DNA from: Marsupella aquatica
Lineage: Eukaryota; Marchantiophyta
Reading direction: 5' to 3'
DNA length: 64,000 bases
NCBI GenBank assembly: GCA_973895155.1
Contig: OZ316894.1
Coordinates: 16,058,001 to 16,122,000 of the forward strand
Part shown: piece by piece, positions 1-12,404 of the stretch
Position numbering within the stretch: position 1 is the stretch's first letter
Layout: every line of letters begins with the position of its first letter
Notes under the pieces: generated by a model
Told to the model about the DNA's origin: nothing
The model's database searches: none
Seen by the model: the letters and a program-made list of their open reading frames with translations, nothing else
Program-made: the position numbers and the translations under genes

Positions 1-2143
1 TGACATACGAAAGCACACTCTTTCAACATGGACCAATAAATCTCCTGCATAAATGGTGGCTTGATTATGCCTCAACCATTAGCTTAAGGGTCTTAGACCT
101 TGGGTAATGCTGTAAAGCTACAAGCCCTGACTTGTGAAAGTACACTCTTTTGACATAGACCATTAATCACCCTTCATGCATGAGAATGGTGATTACGGAG
201 ACTATACTTCCTGTTAATTGACATTTGAAATTACTCTTCTGTCATCAAAGATAGCGAGCTTGCATTTACCCTTGTACTGGACGAGATCCTCCATGTCTTT
301 GGCAACTTTCTCATTCCAAGTTGTCACAGCCATATGAAAGCCGTAATCCATGCAGGCCTTCTTTGCTTTCTCTTGCCAGGCATTAAAGCCTGCAGTCAAA
401 TCACCCTCGGGAGGAATAACAAAATCAATGTGCATAGTGGTACCACCAGCCAAAGCTGCTGCTTGCCCGGTGAAGAAGTCGTCAGAAGTTTCGGTACCCA
501 TGAAAGGCATTTCCATATGAGTGTGTGGATCAATACCTCCTGTTTATGAAGATGCACTATGTTAAAAACGCTTCACCTACCAATAGACACGATATCATAT
601 GCTCTCGACGAAGGCCCACACTTTCTAATTATTTTGGAATGAAACAGGTAAACATGGGAAAGAAGACTGAAGGAGTAAAGTGTGAAATCAATGCCATCAC
701 TGCAAATACGAACGAAAACGATTAGTCCACAAACAGCAAGCAATAAACATCGACGATGGGTATTACAGAAAGTTAGAGTGCATGAACTACCAGGCATGAC
801 ATATTTGCCAGTAGCGTCAATGATCCGAACGTCATCTGAAACCTGTAAGCACAAACTGGACTAGTCTCAATAACTTGTGTGAAATTCAAGCCATTTCTAC
901 AAAGAGGTAATCTTGTGAGTAGGAATATGGGCAGAGGCAACCAGCAACTTGGGGAAGGACCCATGAAGACCACCCGAACGACAGAAGATCAAATCAGCAT
1001 CCATGAATCACCCAGAAATTTCAAAAAGGTATCTAAAACAACCATGATGGAGCCAAAGATCGCCTGCTACGTCTACGAACATCCAGGCTCTGATGCAAAC
1101 TTAAGGCACTACACTTTGTTTCTGCATCATTTTGCCTCATATTTAGGAAAGAGTGGGAACCCAGGAATCCAAGTCTCAACAGCTTGTCAAGCCTAAGCGG
1201 ACAAGTTAGCGACCCTTACGCTCCACTAACAAGCCAGCGGAAATTCCACATTAATTGATGCCGTTGTCAACTTCTTATTTTCACATTCTGGACCCCCTAA
1301 TCAAACTCAAATCCCTTCTCAGGAATTCAGAGAACGATACAAAGTCTCAGCCTCCGAAAACGTCCCTCTAAATAAGTTCCTGGTAAAGTGATGACAGCTT
1401 CTAGTACTTAGACTAGAGCTCTGTAAGTCAATCTAAGCCAATTCTAAGCTTCATCAGTGGTTATATTACTCCTAATAGTACGTCGGCACATTATGAACAC
1501 TTTTGAGAAATGGGAAAAAACCGACACGATGGGGACACTACCTTCAGATTAGGTGCGACGAACTGGATGATTCCGTCTTCAATATATACATCAGCTTTTT
1601 GTTGGCGATCTGCATTCACCACATTACCACCGGCGATAAGCAGCTTTGTTCCATACTTGTACTCTTCCGTCGTCAATCCGCAAATCTGCTCGACGTGGAC
1701 ACCAAATCAGGCATTAGTGGCCCAACCAAATCGTCTCTTCCCAGTGGATATCAACTTCAACATACCTTTGCAACAGAAGGTAGGTAAAAACTCTAATTCC
1801 GAGGAGCAGAAAAGTCGTTCACATTACACAATTCCGAGTCGGGCAAAATATGACACCACTTGATTTCAGATAAGCAATTCTAAGATGACGCACAAGCATC
1901 GTACACCAGTTGATTTCAAATGACGAACCCTGCCTTTACAACCGTGACAGTCTGAGAGGGTCCTAATGCAGAGGTCCGTAAATTGAAGTGCTGTGCTGTG
2001 ACTCAGAAACGCTGCTTGTTAGACAAACTGTGCACGCCCCCAGTGGCATGCCTCACCTCGACATCGGTGCAGGTCACCTGTAGTCCCCAGGCAAGGATAA
2101 TTGGAAGGAGGAGGAGGCCAGCTAAAGAGGAAGACGACCACAT
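1..2143 (-). CDS. PYD2: Dihydropyrimidinase, 5' part (runs off left edge)
   Basis: Dihydropyrimidinase opens the ring of dihydrouracil and dihydrothymine, the second step of reductive pyrimidine breakdown. Four exons are seen on the minus strand: 2057-2143, 1542-1685, 791-842 and 270-539, all with GT/AG borders and matching phases (0, 0, 1, 1). Exon 1 starts at the ATG at 2143 and encodes a hydrophobic signal peptide (MWSSSSLAGLLLLPIILAWG), as plant PYD2 proteins have. Exon 2 carries the family start TKLLIAGGNVVNA, exon 3 IDATGKYVMPG, and exon 4 the metal-binding GGIDPHTHMEMPF with the HxH zinc ligands, then DFFTGQAAALAGGTTMHIDF. About 184 residues are present, against roughly 500-540 for the family; the C-terminal catalytic residues lie outside the window. 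The intron at 1-269 is open to the left. Identity is clear from the motifs; the intron borders are my inference. Confidence 0.93.
9..180. repeat. Diverged direct repeat inside the dihydropyrimidinase intron
   Basis: A segment of about 42 bp starting GAAAGCACACTCTTTCAACA at 9 recurs at 136 as GAAAGTACACTCTTTTGACA with a similar tail. The spacing is 127 bp. It lies in the last visible intron and has no coding potential. Confidence 0.6.
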
Positions 2144-4979
2144 TCTGATGTGTCAAGCTCTCCTTTTTCTGGAGCCCTCACCTCCTGCAGTCTCGATAGG
2201 GGTGCAACACGTACAGCACGATCAATTCCTCCGCCCCTTCTAGCCAAGACGTCTGCAATTCGACTTGGGGAACGAAATTGTTGAAAGGATTGACGAAAGG
2301 ACGAGCAAAATCTGAAGCACAAATTTGGGACTTGGGCCCGAAACGTTTTACACAGGTATCACAGCAATTCAGGCGGTGGCATGGTATAACCATCGGCGAG
2401 GGATACTTGTGTGCATCCAATATAGCAATCTACTGTACTTATATTAACAATCCTGCCTAAACTACTCCTTTACCAACTTGAAAGAAAAACTGGCCATGGA
2501 AGGTTTTCGAAGGTCTTCTGGCACTACTATTGGATTGACTGAAATGAGGTGCCCAAGGGCACTACTTATTAATATGTTTGCTGATATGCATGGTATAATT
2601 ATGTACAGGTGGTACTATGTACTGGTACATAGAGATATGATGGTACAGTAGAGTATGGCTGTACCTTGGGATACCTTACCTGGAATATGGGGGCCTAGAG
2701 ATTTCTGCAATGGGGGGAGGAGGGGAATTTTTATATCTGTTTTCAACTTGCTGTGTTTTCATCTGTTTTCAATCGTTGGAGGGATGGGGAATGGTTTTTG
2801 TGTTTGTACTTTCTATTGAAATTGGGTGGGAAGTCAAGGGTGAAGGTGAATCCTTACGCACCCCCACCCACCTTGCCTTTTGAAGGTGAGGTGCATTTCT
2901 CTTGTTTCTTTCGAGGTGGGGGCAAATTGACGCAACTGGGTGGTTCTTCCTCCCACATTGCTTCATTTTTGTCGCCCATTTTATCTTCTTTGCATAGGAG
3001 TGTTGTTGCGAGTGTTGTTGTTGTTGTCCATGATTTTGAGATGTTGCGTAGTATTTTGAAGATTCACCTAGACTGGGGTTTCCTTCAGAGGTTGGTTAAA
3101 GGCCACTGCATTTTGCTCTTCCAGAAGACAATGCACATTCCTTGAATATATCAGAATCAACGGCTTGAGGTTGGTTTTTTGTCTCCTTGTCGCCTGAGTA
3201 ATCATGTCCAACAGTCCTCCTGGGTCAAGAGCGATTATGGCATTTGAGTTGGTCAGTTGTCTCAGGAGGTGCCATCTATGCTAAACATACATGTAGCTAT
3301 AAAACATATGGTCCGTGTTCTCAAATATATTCCTTGCATCTTTGACATGTTCCATTATTGACCCCAGTCGCGGAACTCGACTACCCTAACACTTAGCTCC
3401 GGCGTCACTGACTCAAATGTCGAGCTTCTCTATGGTCCAAGCTTCCGGAACGGCCATCCAGTGGGGACTAAGTATGGGGAGACTAGTGGGCAACAAGGCC
3501 TTGCACTAGCATGAGCAAGACGCTAAACTGGTGACGCACACTAAGGACTTGGACTAGCATGGAGCTGGTCAGGTCATGGGAAGGGCCGGCTCACGGTGGA
3601 CTGTCCGGACCCCCAGAAGAACTTTGAATTTTGAGTACTTGAGTGGGAGCTCCTCTTGGGCCAAAGGCTAACAAAATTTATTTCATGCGCAACGGACGTT
3701 TGGCGCATGAGATATATACGGCGCGGCCTGGGTGTGGCCGTCTGGGACCCTGATTGAGAATGGGTTTTGAGGGCCTAGACATGAACACTAGGTCGGCCGG
3801 ATCACAACGGGCTAAGGCACTCCACTTACGAACGTCTAGCCATAAATTTATGGGCATAGCAAGTTAATTGCGTGCCCATACGTGCGGGTTGGGGTCCAGG
3901 TTGAGGGCCAAATATAGATGACCAAAGCCGGTCCGGGAGTGGTAGGTCTCCATAATCATATATGAAATGAGTGGTTTCTCCCTAGGGGCCAAGGGAGCCA
4001 AAGTCGTGAGCCGCGGTGGTCGCGACTCCAAGAGGAAACATCGATAACTTCTCAACGGGAAGTCTGTTGGCCGGGGACTTCTTGGATGTGTTGGAATGCT
4101 CTTGAGGAGTTTAGGGTCCTCCTGAGATCAGCTAGGTCTGGACGTGCCATGGATTCTCAAGGATTGCGGAGGTTATCTTGCCCGCTTGTCAAATCATGCC
4201 GAAATAGCAGCCAAGCCGCATTCAGTTTCCCATCGGAGATTGCATTGGAGAGACAATGCCAAGTAGACCTGGAGGTTGAGTTCCAAGTGCACGTGGCCCC
4301 TAGACTCTCAATTGAGCGGGAACCTTGGTTGCTAGAGTCGGGGCCAATCTGGTCCCAATGTTTTAGGACAAGTTTTGGGACAAACTAGTTATTTGGGCCA
4401 TGAGCATGTCCTGGGTATAGGACAGTCAACCAGTGACAAATAGGAACTCAACTTATGGCAAGGCCATGCAAGCCCTTGAGGTTCTATTCGTTGGTCTACT
4501 TACTAATGTATGTTGAGCTTGAGTTGAGACACTTGTCTTGGAGTATGTTCCTAGATCCTTTGGGTTACTTACCTAGATGTTTGGTTGCTTGTGCAAATTG
4601 TGAGGACCGTTGAGCAACGGTCAAGTTAGGGAGCAAGTGCGGCTTTGTATGGAGGTGCCGCCGAAGGTGCTAGAGGTACCAAGTTGCTTGTTCAAGGATT
4701 TTTGTGTAGGTGTTCGGGCATCAAGGGCACTTAGGCGAGAATGTTGGGATTGGTGAGGGCGTTGGGTGACAGGTTCACCACTACCACCCATTTTGGTCCT
4801 CTATACTTGGTGAAGAAACCATGTTGGACAATACGCCAAACAAACATTCTTACCTTTAGGGAGTGTCCATCCTCCGCAAAGTTTTCTCCACAACTTGTCC
4901 AATGTTGGGGAGTACCTGTTTGTCCCCAGGCATTTATGATTCAACTTCATATGGTCACAGGTAGTAGTCAGCAATCGCT
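2144..4979. other. Upstream region of the dihydropyrimidinase gene and gene-poor DNA
   Basis: The first few hundred bases must hold the promoter of the leftward dihydropyrimidinase gene, but I cannot point to a convincing TATA box. The rest holds only short reading frames without recognisable domains. The composition of 3360-4740 resembles decayed LTR-retrotransposon DNA, but no repeat ends or coding motifs could be fixed. Confidence 0.4.
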
Positions 4980-5850
4980 TCACCCAAACCTTGTTGGGAC
5001 TGCTCTTGCTAGTGTCTCTATTCTGGTCTGGTTGGTCCACCTCCACCCTTCGCTCTTACCCAGAGAGCTGTCAATTATTCCCTTCAGCTTCAACAGTTTA
5101 GTACAAAATTCCATCGTACCGGTACCTAGTGCTACGGATTGTATGTATAACTTTTTCTTGGTCCAGCCAAGTGCCATTAGAGTCCCTCAGGTCCCTCAAG
5201 GATTCTTCGTTTGGACAGAAATCTACAAAGGTCATTCTGTCTGGCTCCATCCATTTTGGTAGCCCGAAATAAAGAAGAAGGGTCTGTTCAATGGAGAGCC
5301 GCTCATGTAGCTCTCCACAGCCAAAATTGAAGTGTATAAAGGAGGCTTGTGTTTCCCAGCCACTGAGGAGGGTTTTCAGAGTGGGATATCCTTCCATGTT
5401 TGTGAAGTTAGTCAGCAGTTTGGTCTCTCTTGGTGTCCAGAAACGTTTTTTGTTCTTGTCCGGACCCAACCGCAGTGTGCTCCAAATCACCTTGTGAGCC
5501 ATCTTGACCCAATCCACCTTCAAACTGGTAATCAACTTCATCACATGTCTCATCTTAAGCGCTTGGGCTTGCACCATGACCGGGAGGATGCCCAGTCCCC
5601 CCGGCTTCCTCTCGAGAGTAATAGTATCCCAGCTAATGAGAGGTATCTTGTGATAGCCAGTATTTGCGATCTGCCCCAATTTTGTCCTTTGATACCCCAT
5701 TCTCCCTTCTTGCCTTATGGCATCCTTGCCCTTCATGACCATTCCCTCTACTTTGCCCAATGGTATTGTTGAAAGTGGTAGCACCATTGCAATTGGCAAC
5801 TATTTTACCATACAATAGGTCACAATGAGGGTCTTTTTTCAGAACCACAA
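4980..5850 (-). pseudogene. LINE (non-LTR retrotransposon) ORF2 C-terminal relic
   Basis: The minus-strand frame at 5098-5799 carries LISWDTITLERKPGGLGILP followed by a stretch ending in WVKMAHKVIW. This resembles the segment after the reverse transcriptase in plant LINE ORF2 proteins, where a W-x-x-(I/V) stretch precedes a conserved GGLG(I/F) box. Upstream the frame is broken: a neighbouring frame (5633-5848) carries residues that belong before it, so at least one frameshift is present. No catalytic reverse-transcriptase box, 5' end or poly-A tail could be found, so this is a truncated, inactive fragment. The plus-strand frames across it are shadows. The assignment rests on one motif and the general pattern. 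Confidence 0.6.
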
Positions 5851-7066
5851 CAATTGAAGGGATTGATTTTACTTTTTCCTTCTATAATATTCCAGATTGT
5901 TGGCTGAAATTTTTCCCAGCCGTAGATCCCGGGGAGAGCTTTCTTTTGAGCCCTAGATCACATTGCATGGTAGACAGTAGGCTCTTGGGAAGCGCAGGGA
6001 GCGCCTTTTGTCCTTTGAGGGATCTTCAGTCTTTGAATGAGCATTCCGGGTAACCCGGAGGCTCTTGTACCTACATGCGTGGTTTTAAGAAAGGTGTTGG
6101 TGTCTTTGCAGTATGATATTCTACACAAAAATTGCAATAATGAACAAAACTTGACATTAGCTCCCATCAAAAAACAAAATAGGAATAGTTTGGAGACTGC
6201 CAATCCTACTTGGCTTTCAATTGGGCTCTTGATTTTTGTTGTGACAGGCTTATGTGTCATTGTCAAAAGGACAAGTCAGACTACCTCTTGAGGTGGTTTC
6301 TAAGGGGGTCTCTAGGATATGGGAAAGGCTGGTCAAGTACCCTTTTTGAGTCTTGGATTGAATCATAGTGAGTCAATACTGTGAACGAGCTCATAGATAT
6401 CATACTTCAAAGAACTAATAAGGGCGTCATCTCGGGAAACAGAATCCCAAGGGCTAGTAATTCAATAAAGGGGGGAGGGGGACTACGAAAACAACCTGGA
6501 CGACGGGAGAGCTGAAAAGCCTAAGAGCCCACAATTCCAAGAGTCCCAAACTATTACCAAAGTACAAGTCTAGAGCCTACTAAGCAACAAACTGAAAAGC
6601 CATGAGTAACAAACTGAAAAGCCAGCCTGGTAGAGCTCTAAGTTCACACTTTAGATGAACTTTATTACTTTAGGGCACATTCCCACAACATGATTACCCA
6701 TCCATCCTAGTCATAGACAGATTCTGGTCATTGAAGGTTGGGCCCACACCTTTTCTCGGTGAACACTCTTTCTGTTTGGGTCCAGCACTAGCCTTCAATG
6801 TTTCATTTAACGTTGTTATGTCTTGTTTTTTTGCACAAGGGAAGTTAATTTAGTGTATTTTTAGAATACCACGTGCAATTTTCATTTAATTAAATAAAAT
6901 TGGAATTTACTACGTTATAATATTCAGATCTTTATTTTCTAAATCGCTTATTTTACTTTTTAAAAGGCACAAAAGAAAAATATCCTTGTATCTTTCCGTA
7001 AATATTTTAATCTGGATCACACGTGATCAAAACAATATAAAATTATTATTTTTGGATCACATGAGG

Positions 7067-7200
7067 TGCCTACTATTCGTTTGAATTGACCATAGATTCT
7101 GATCTGACTACTCTCTAGAATTGGTAAAAAGGCTGCCTACTATTCTTTGGAATTGACCCTAGATTATGATTTGACTATTCTCTAGCATTGGTTAAAAAGG
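7067..7200. repeat. Tandem duplication, 67-bp unit, two copies
   Basis: Unit one (7067-7133) begins TGCCTACTATTCGTTTGAAT and unit two (7134-7200) begins TGCCTACTATTCTTTGGAAT. The two match along their length with scattered substitutions and both end in a TTGGT(T)AAAAAGG stretch. Confidence 0.8.
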
Positions 7201-7431
7201 AAGCTCTGGGCCACCGGCTCTTGTAAGATCCCCTGAGAAATCAATCCACCAGACCCCCCTCCACATTCATTAGGAATTGAGATTACTAGTTTGTCACCTT
7301 CTTATTCTGAAATTACTATCGTGCCATGTTTCTTAGATTATGTACTAGATTGTCACCTTTCTCTAGCATTGGTTATGTCAACGAGGAACTCATAATCATT
7401 GATGGCCAAAACACACCACATGACTGAGGGT

Positions 7432-7561
7432 CCTGCACATCAAAATATCACATATAGAGTGTGAGATAGCACTCCATACCATGATAAACCTCTTTGTTTT
7501 CTTTAAATCAATGAGTGCACGCCGTATATTATCACATTTTGATGGGTGATTACTTGCAGGG
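7432..7561. mobile_element. MITE-like repeat, copy 1
   Basis: A segment of about 130 bp starts CCTGCACATCAAAATATCAC and ends ATTTTGATGGGTGATTACTT then GCAGGG. The ends are imperfect inverted repeats: CCTGCA...CATCAAAATAT at one end and, read backwards, CCCTGCA...CATCAAAATGT at the other. There is no coding potential. A second copy lies about 3 kb to the right. Short length, inverted ends and a second copy suggest a miniature inverted-repeat element; no target duplication was confirmed. Confidence 0.5.
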
Positions 7562-10458
7562 TGTGACTACATTTGACGGCAGAGACCTCCCTCCAGGAGT
7601 CTTAACCCAACCCATTCTGTGATATGCTGCTATATGGTGAATCTACCTTTCAGAATTTGTCTTATTCAGATTTTGTGTTTTTGATTTTAATGTGCTCTAA
7701 CAAGGTGAATCATTTGTATTAATTTAATTTTGAATTAAATTTTGGACCCCTTCTAATTTTAGTGACCCTAGAGTATTTTGAATATATTTGGCTCCTCTCA
7801 TAAATGTTTAATTTTCATTTTCAATCACTCCTTAGTGAATTATTTTTTCTCATGAGAGTGAGAGAAATGAATTTGAATCAATGTGCACATATGGTGTACT
7901 AAGTTCCCTTCATGGTTTCATTTACAAAATTTATAATTTTAATTGAGTTGATTGTCTCTACTCTATGTGCACAATTCTTTAGTATCTTTGTACTTTCCTA
8001 GTCATAATGTGCTTTTCTTTGTATGTGTACTTATGGTCTTGTGTGTTATGTCACTCACACTCACTCTTAATTGACATATATTAATTTCTTGGAATTTACT
8101 TTACATGTACCTATTTCTTTTATCATAAGATAAATCAAATGAATTGCATATTACAACAAGACAAGAAAAGAGTCATTTTTCGAGGATGAACATGCTATAT
8201 GATAACTGAACAGGTGGATCACCTAGGGTAGCAACGAATCCTCATGACTCCATAATCCTGACACACACAAACTACCAACATTCTGCAGCCCTTCACCTCT
8301 TTTCTATTTCTTGGTTCGGTAGTCAGTTATTGTTAGCTCACAGGGTGTGGGAAAAGTGTGCTTCCAGTACACTGGGTTTATGTAAAGTCCCCAGGTCCCC
8401 AAAGACTGTAATTACGTGAGGTGGGATGAGGACGGTCACTGTGATAGACTCTAATGATGGTAGTGATCGATGCTATATGAGCACCTACAAAGTAATCTTC
8501 TGATGTGTAACTTATAGGTGATCCAGTTGTTGTGTTAGTGACGACTTTAAGGTATACCTGGTTGCACTCAGGATGGTGCTTTGGAAAATAAGTGTGAGGT
8601 GCTACAAAGTAAAGTAAGTACCGAAGACAAGAACAACCTATGAGCCAACTAGCTTTGACTGAGCCTCGGAAAGAATTAATTTTGGGAGAGATATGATTGA
8701 GGAAAGGAGGTGGGCCTACGTGATGATCATGCCATAGCTAGAATAGCCTTTGAACATTGATTGAAGTAAGCTAAGAGAAGCGGATATAGGTGAGTGGAAA
8801 GAGACTTTACATATGGTGAGCGAAATTAATAGGTATAAACAGGATAGACCTGGGGGACTCACTTTGGAGTGGTCCCATATCACGTGCACATTTTTGGGTA
8901 ACAAATACCTTAAGGATAAGAAAACAATAAATTCCCATTATTTTCTTACCCCAATTTTTTAGAACAGCATGATAATTTTCAGAAATTTGATTAAAAAATC
9001 CTTTTCTTATGTTATCCAAAATCAGATTTAAAAAATAGTAATATTTCTTCACAAAAATTTACAAGTCATAAACAAAAACCAATAAAAAACATGTATACTT
9101 ATTTGAGCATAGTGGGTCTGTAGAAAGTAATGGAGGACCCTGGGATGCAGGCAATAGCCCATGAAGCTATAATACAATCCTACCTTTCCGGTTAAATCTA
9201 TTTCTGACTGTGTGTAAATACTATTGTTGACAAGAAAGTATGGAAATTGATGAGAATTGTCACACCATTTGAAGTGGTAGAATAGCAAATCATGTGATCT
9301 ATGTTTGAAACTTTTGTATCTGTGTTATGTGAGCATTTTAGGGTTGCATATGTTTTGGGATAGTTATCCTTTTGTGGTGGCTCAAAGGCCCCATCTTTCA
9401 ATAGTGAGCCTTCAAGCATGAGCTCTGGCGCGCTATGGTGTGGTTGGCCTTGTTGAGTGCATGTAACGCAGATTCCTTGAAGCACAAGGTGCGTTTGGCT
9501 TGATGTTTGACTTATTGAAGATGATTGTGGGGTTTTGGCATGTGTGGACATGAGTTCCAGCTATATTCCGTTCTCCTATGTTTGTGTGATGGATTGTGCC
9601 CGTGCCTCGATGTGTGTGACGACCAAATGAATGTATGCTGTGTAGCAATATGTAGGTGCATGACATAATCTGTTCAGTTCAAGATCATTGTGTCTCTCGT
9701 CACTATGATTGGGACAACAATTTCAAATTATAAGATCACTGTGAGAGTGCTATACAATCAGCATCTTTGTGTTTTGCCATGTCCATCCACAATAGCTTCC
9801 TACCTTTCAATGGAGTCTTAATGAAAATTTGGACAAGGGTCACCTAAGAAGATATGGAAAGTACTGAAACTTAAACTGACATTTGAATTAGTTAGCACTA
9901 CTTCAAAGGGTATCATATTTGGACTTTTTTTGCAGCCTGAGTTGAGGCCATTAATCTGTGTTCCTAATGAGCCAAATTGATGATCTGTACAACTTTTAGA
10001 ACATATGGGAGAAATTGTGCTTGTAAAATATTGCATGATGGTTTGGAATTTCCTGGCTACCCTCTTAGAGTATGGATTGCAAGACTAGAAGGCCTGGTAG
10101 TAGTGTTGCTCAGACTATTCATGTTTTCCTTATGTTTCTCCTTAAATTCTTTCTCCTTTTCTTTCTCTCTTTTGTGTTCCCTTCTACTTTTTCCATTGTT
10201 TTCCTTGTTCCCTACTTTTGCTTTGTTACCACATAAGGATAGTCATGATGGTACAAGTATGAAAAACTTTTTAGACCTGGAGTCCATTGATGGTGAGCAG
10301 TCCAATGAAGATTTGTATACCGTGGCATCAAGTGACTATGTAGACTGGACGCATAGAGTGTGGAGTGATTGATTGTAACTTGAAGACTTTGAAATCAAAA
10401 GGAATATGGCTGGTGGGGTTGCTACACTTGTATCCCTTGTCATTTTATGGGTTTGGGT

Positions 10459-10571
10459 CATGCACATCAAAATATGATATATATATAGTGTACCACATTG
10501 ACTTCATACCATGATAATCAATGAGTGTAAACTGTATATTACCACATTTTGGTGTGTGATTACCGGCAGGG
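10459..10571. mobile_element. MITE-like repeat, copy 2
   Basis: This is the second copy of the element at 7432-7561, in the same orientation. It shares the start (TGCACATCAAAATAT), the middle (CATACCATGATAA...AATGAGTG) and the end (ACATTTTGGTGTGTGATTAC then GGCAGGG). It is shorter by internal deletions. The unrelated DNA outside both copies marks the ends of the shared segment. Confidence 0.5.
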
Positions 10572-10921
10572 CATTTTATGGGTCAACCCACAGTCTTAGA
10601 AGTCCGGCCCAAGTGTGTCCCGGGGCGTCGCACAATTCCACCCCCTTACCCAAAATGGTTTGTCATTGTGCATAGCCTGCATAACAACGGCAGACGGTCA
10701 ATCGCCATGAAACGTGTGATAGCCTGAGTATGGAGAACCCCCTATTGCTCGACCCTCTGGGTAAATCCCCAGGGAGAATTACTTAGAGTAATTTATTTGC
10801 ACTCAAGCCTTTTCCTCTCCATTCTCCCCCCTTCATTGGGTTGCTTTGCTTGTGGGACCCTGTCTCCGAGTTAGACCTTTTTGTGCACTGGCACACTGAA
10901 TGGCTCATGAACAGTCCAATA

Positions 10922-11067
10922 CTTTTTTCGTAAAATACGTGTATTTCCAGCACGAGAAACGAGGGGGGTAATGGGTACGTATGTACGGAAAAGACTGTAA
11001 ATATACGCAGTACTTTCGTATGACGAAGCACGTAAAACGAGGGGCGGAGAGGGGTACGTATGAAACT
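10922..11067. repeat. Diverged tandem repeat, about 79-bp period
   Basis: AGCACGAGAAACGAGGGGGG followed by GGGTACGTATG at 10949 recurs at 11028 as AGCACGTAAAACGAGGGGCG followed by GGGTACGTATG. It lies upstream of the bHLH gene. Confidence 0.6.
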
Positions 11068-11983
11068 ATGAATGGCCCGAACTCTGAACACGTCGTCAAA
11101 TCGTCAGCTCAATAATCTCAATAATCTCGAGCACAATCATCGTATCGTAATCATCATCATATTATAGTGTAATCGCAAAAACGAGTCACGAGGAGCCGTA
11201 CAGCCCAACTCGCTCGCTTTCACGAGGAGGGAGATTGTGACCGATCATTCCAATCACGGACGACGAAGAAGAAGGAGGAGCTCGAGAATGCGTTACAAAG
11301 AAATTGGTTTTCTTTTCTGTGCTTCGCTAAGCGGTACAGTACAGTGGCGAGGTACTACTACTACTTCTACAACTGTAGATAATTAAATTAGCCCACGCGG
11401 ATTCCTGAAGAATTCAGCACGAGGCGAAATAGAAGAGGAGTGCGTCGCTTCGAATTACTCTCTCCCTCACACAATCTATTCCTCTCTCTCACTCTCTCTG
11501 TGTCACGGCAAAGATGATTGAAGCATTTGTCTTCGTCATTCATTCTTCTCCAGCTCCCCTCCCGAAATCGAGCGATCACATTCTTTTGCCATCGGTTGCT
11601 CCATCCTTCTCCAAGCGAAGCGATGCGAAGCAAAACAATCGGTGGAGGCTCAGCGACTGCGATCGACAGCAACGGGTGTGGGGATCTTTGGATCGGTTGA
11701 ATGGTGGATTAATTCGAAGGGTGACTCAGCTGGTGTCGATTCTCACGGTAAATGCACGAAGCTTATTTTCTAATGACGGTTTCCATTACTAGAAACCCCT
11801 GCCCTCCCCTCTCTCGACAGTAGAGATATTGGGTGAGGAAGGAGGTGAAGAATGTCGGTGCAGCAGTAGGAGCTTGTAGGTTCAGGAGGATTGTTAGAAC
11901 CGTCTAGCATCAGTCAAAATGTAGACGTCGTAGAAACAATTCATTACCCGCCTATGCAGTACACTCCTCGGTCGGTGCGGATG

Positions 11984-12104
11984 TTGGCTGTCGATCAGTC
12001 CGTCCGTTCGTAGATTCGTTGCTTTTGAGCTGCAGAATGATCCATCTTGGCTGTCGATTAGTCCGTCCGGCCGTAGATTCTTTGCTTTTGAGCTGCAGAA
12101 TGAT
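11984..12104. repeat. 63-bp tandem duplication upstream of the bHLH start codon
   Basis: TTGGCTGTCGATCAGTCCGT at 11984 recurs at 12047 as TTGGCTGTCGATTAGTCCGT, and both copies run on to GCTTTTGAGCTGCAGAATGA. It sits in the leader or leader intron of the bHLH gene, 300-420 bp before its start codon. Confidence 0.85.
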
Positions 12105-12404
12105 GACACTTCGTGGAGACGGATTATTGTTGTGCTTTTTCTCTCTATGGCAGCAATGAGCCTTTGTCCGAACTTTCGTATGCATCAGTAATCTGTTTGT
12201 CTGGGAGGTGTGGTAAGGTCGACATGACACGGCTTGACGGATGGCGAAGTTTGCGGGAATGAATGAGTTTAGTGTCTCGAGGTTGCTGTCGATTTGGTGA
12301 CCTTTTGGTACTTTGCTTGACATGGCAGGTCGGGTCGGGTCAGGTCCGGTTAGCCAGCGCGCTCGCCCTCGCCCAGTGACACAGCTTGCAGGTCGATCGA
12401 TCGG

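Larger units (their letters stand above)
5851..11200. other. Gene-poor, partly AT-rich intergenic region
   Basis: No gene could be supported here. The stretch from about 6840 to 8170 is clearly AT-rich compared with its surroundings. The region contains the 67-bp tandem duplication at 7067 and the two MITE-like copies listed separately. The stretch 10580-10780 (with AATTCCACCCCCTTACCC) has the feel of an LTR-retrotransposon remnant, but no pair of ends was found. Confidence 0.5.

Noticed and set aside
4741-5772. Plus-strand frames of 146-173 codons
   Set aside because: They are antisense to the LINE relic, which explains their openness.
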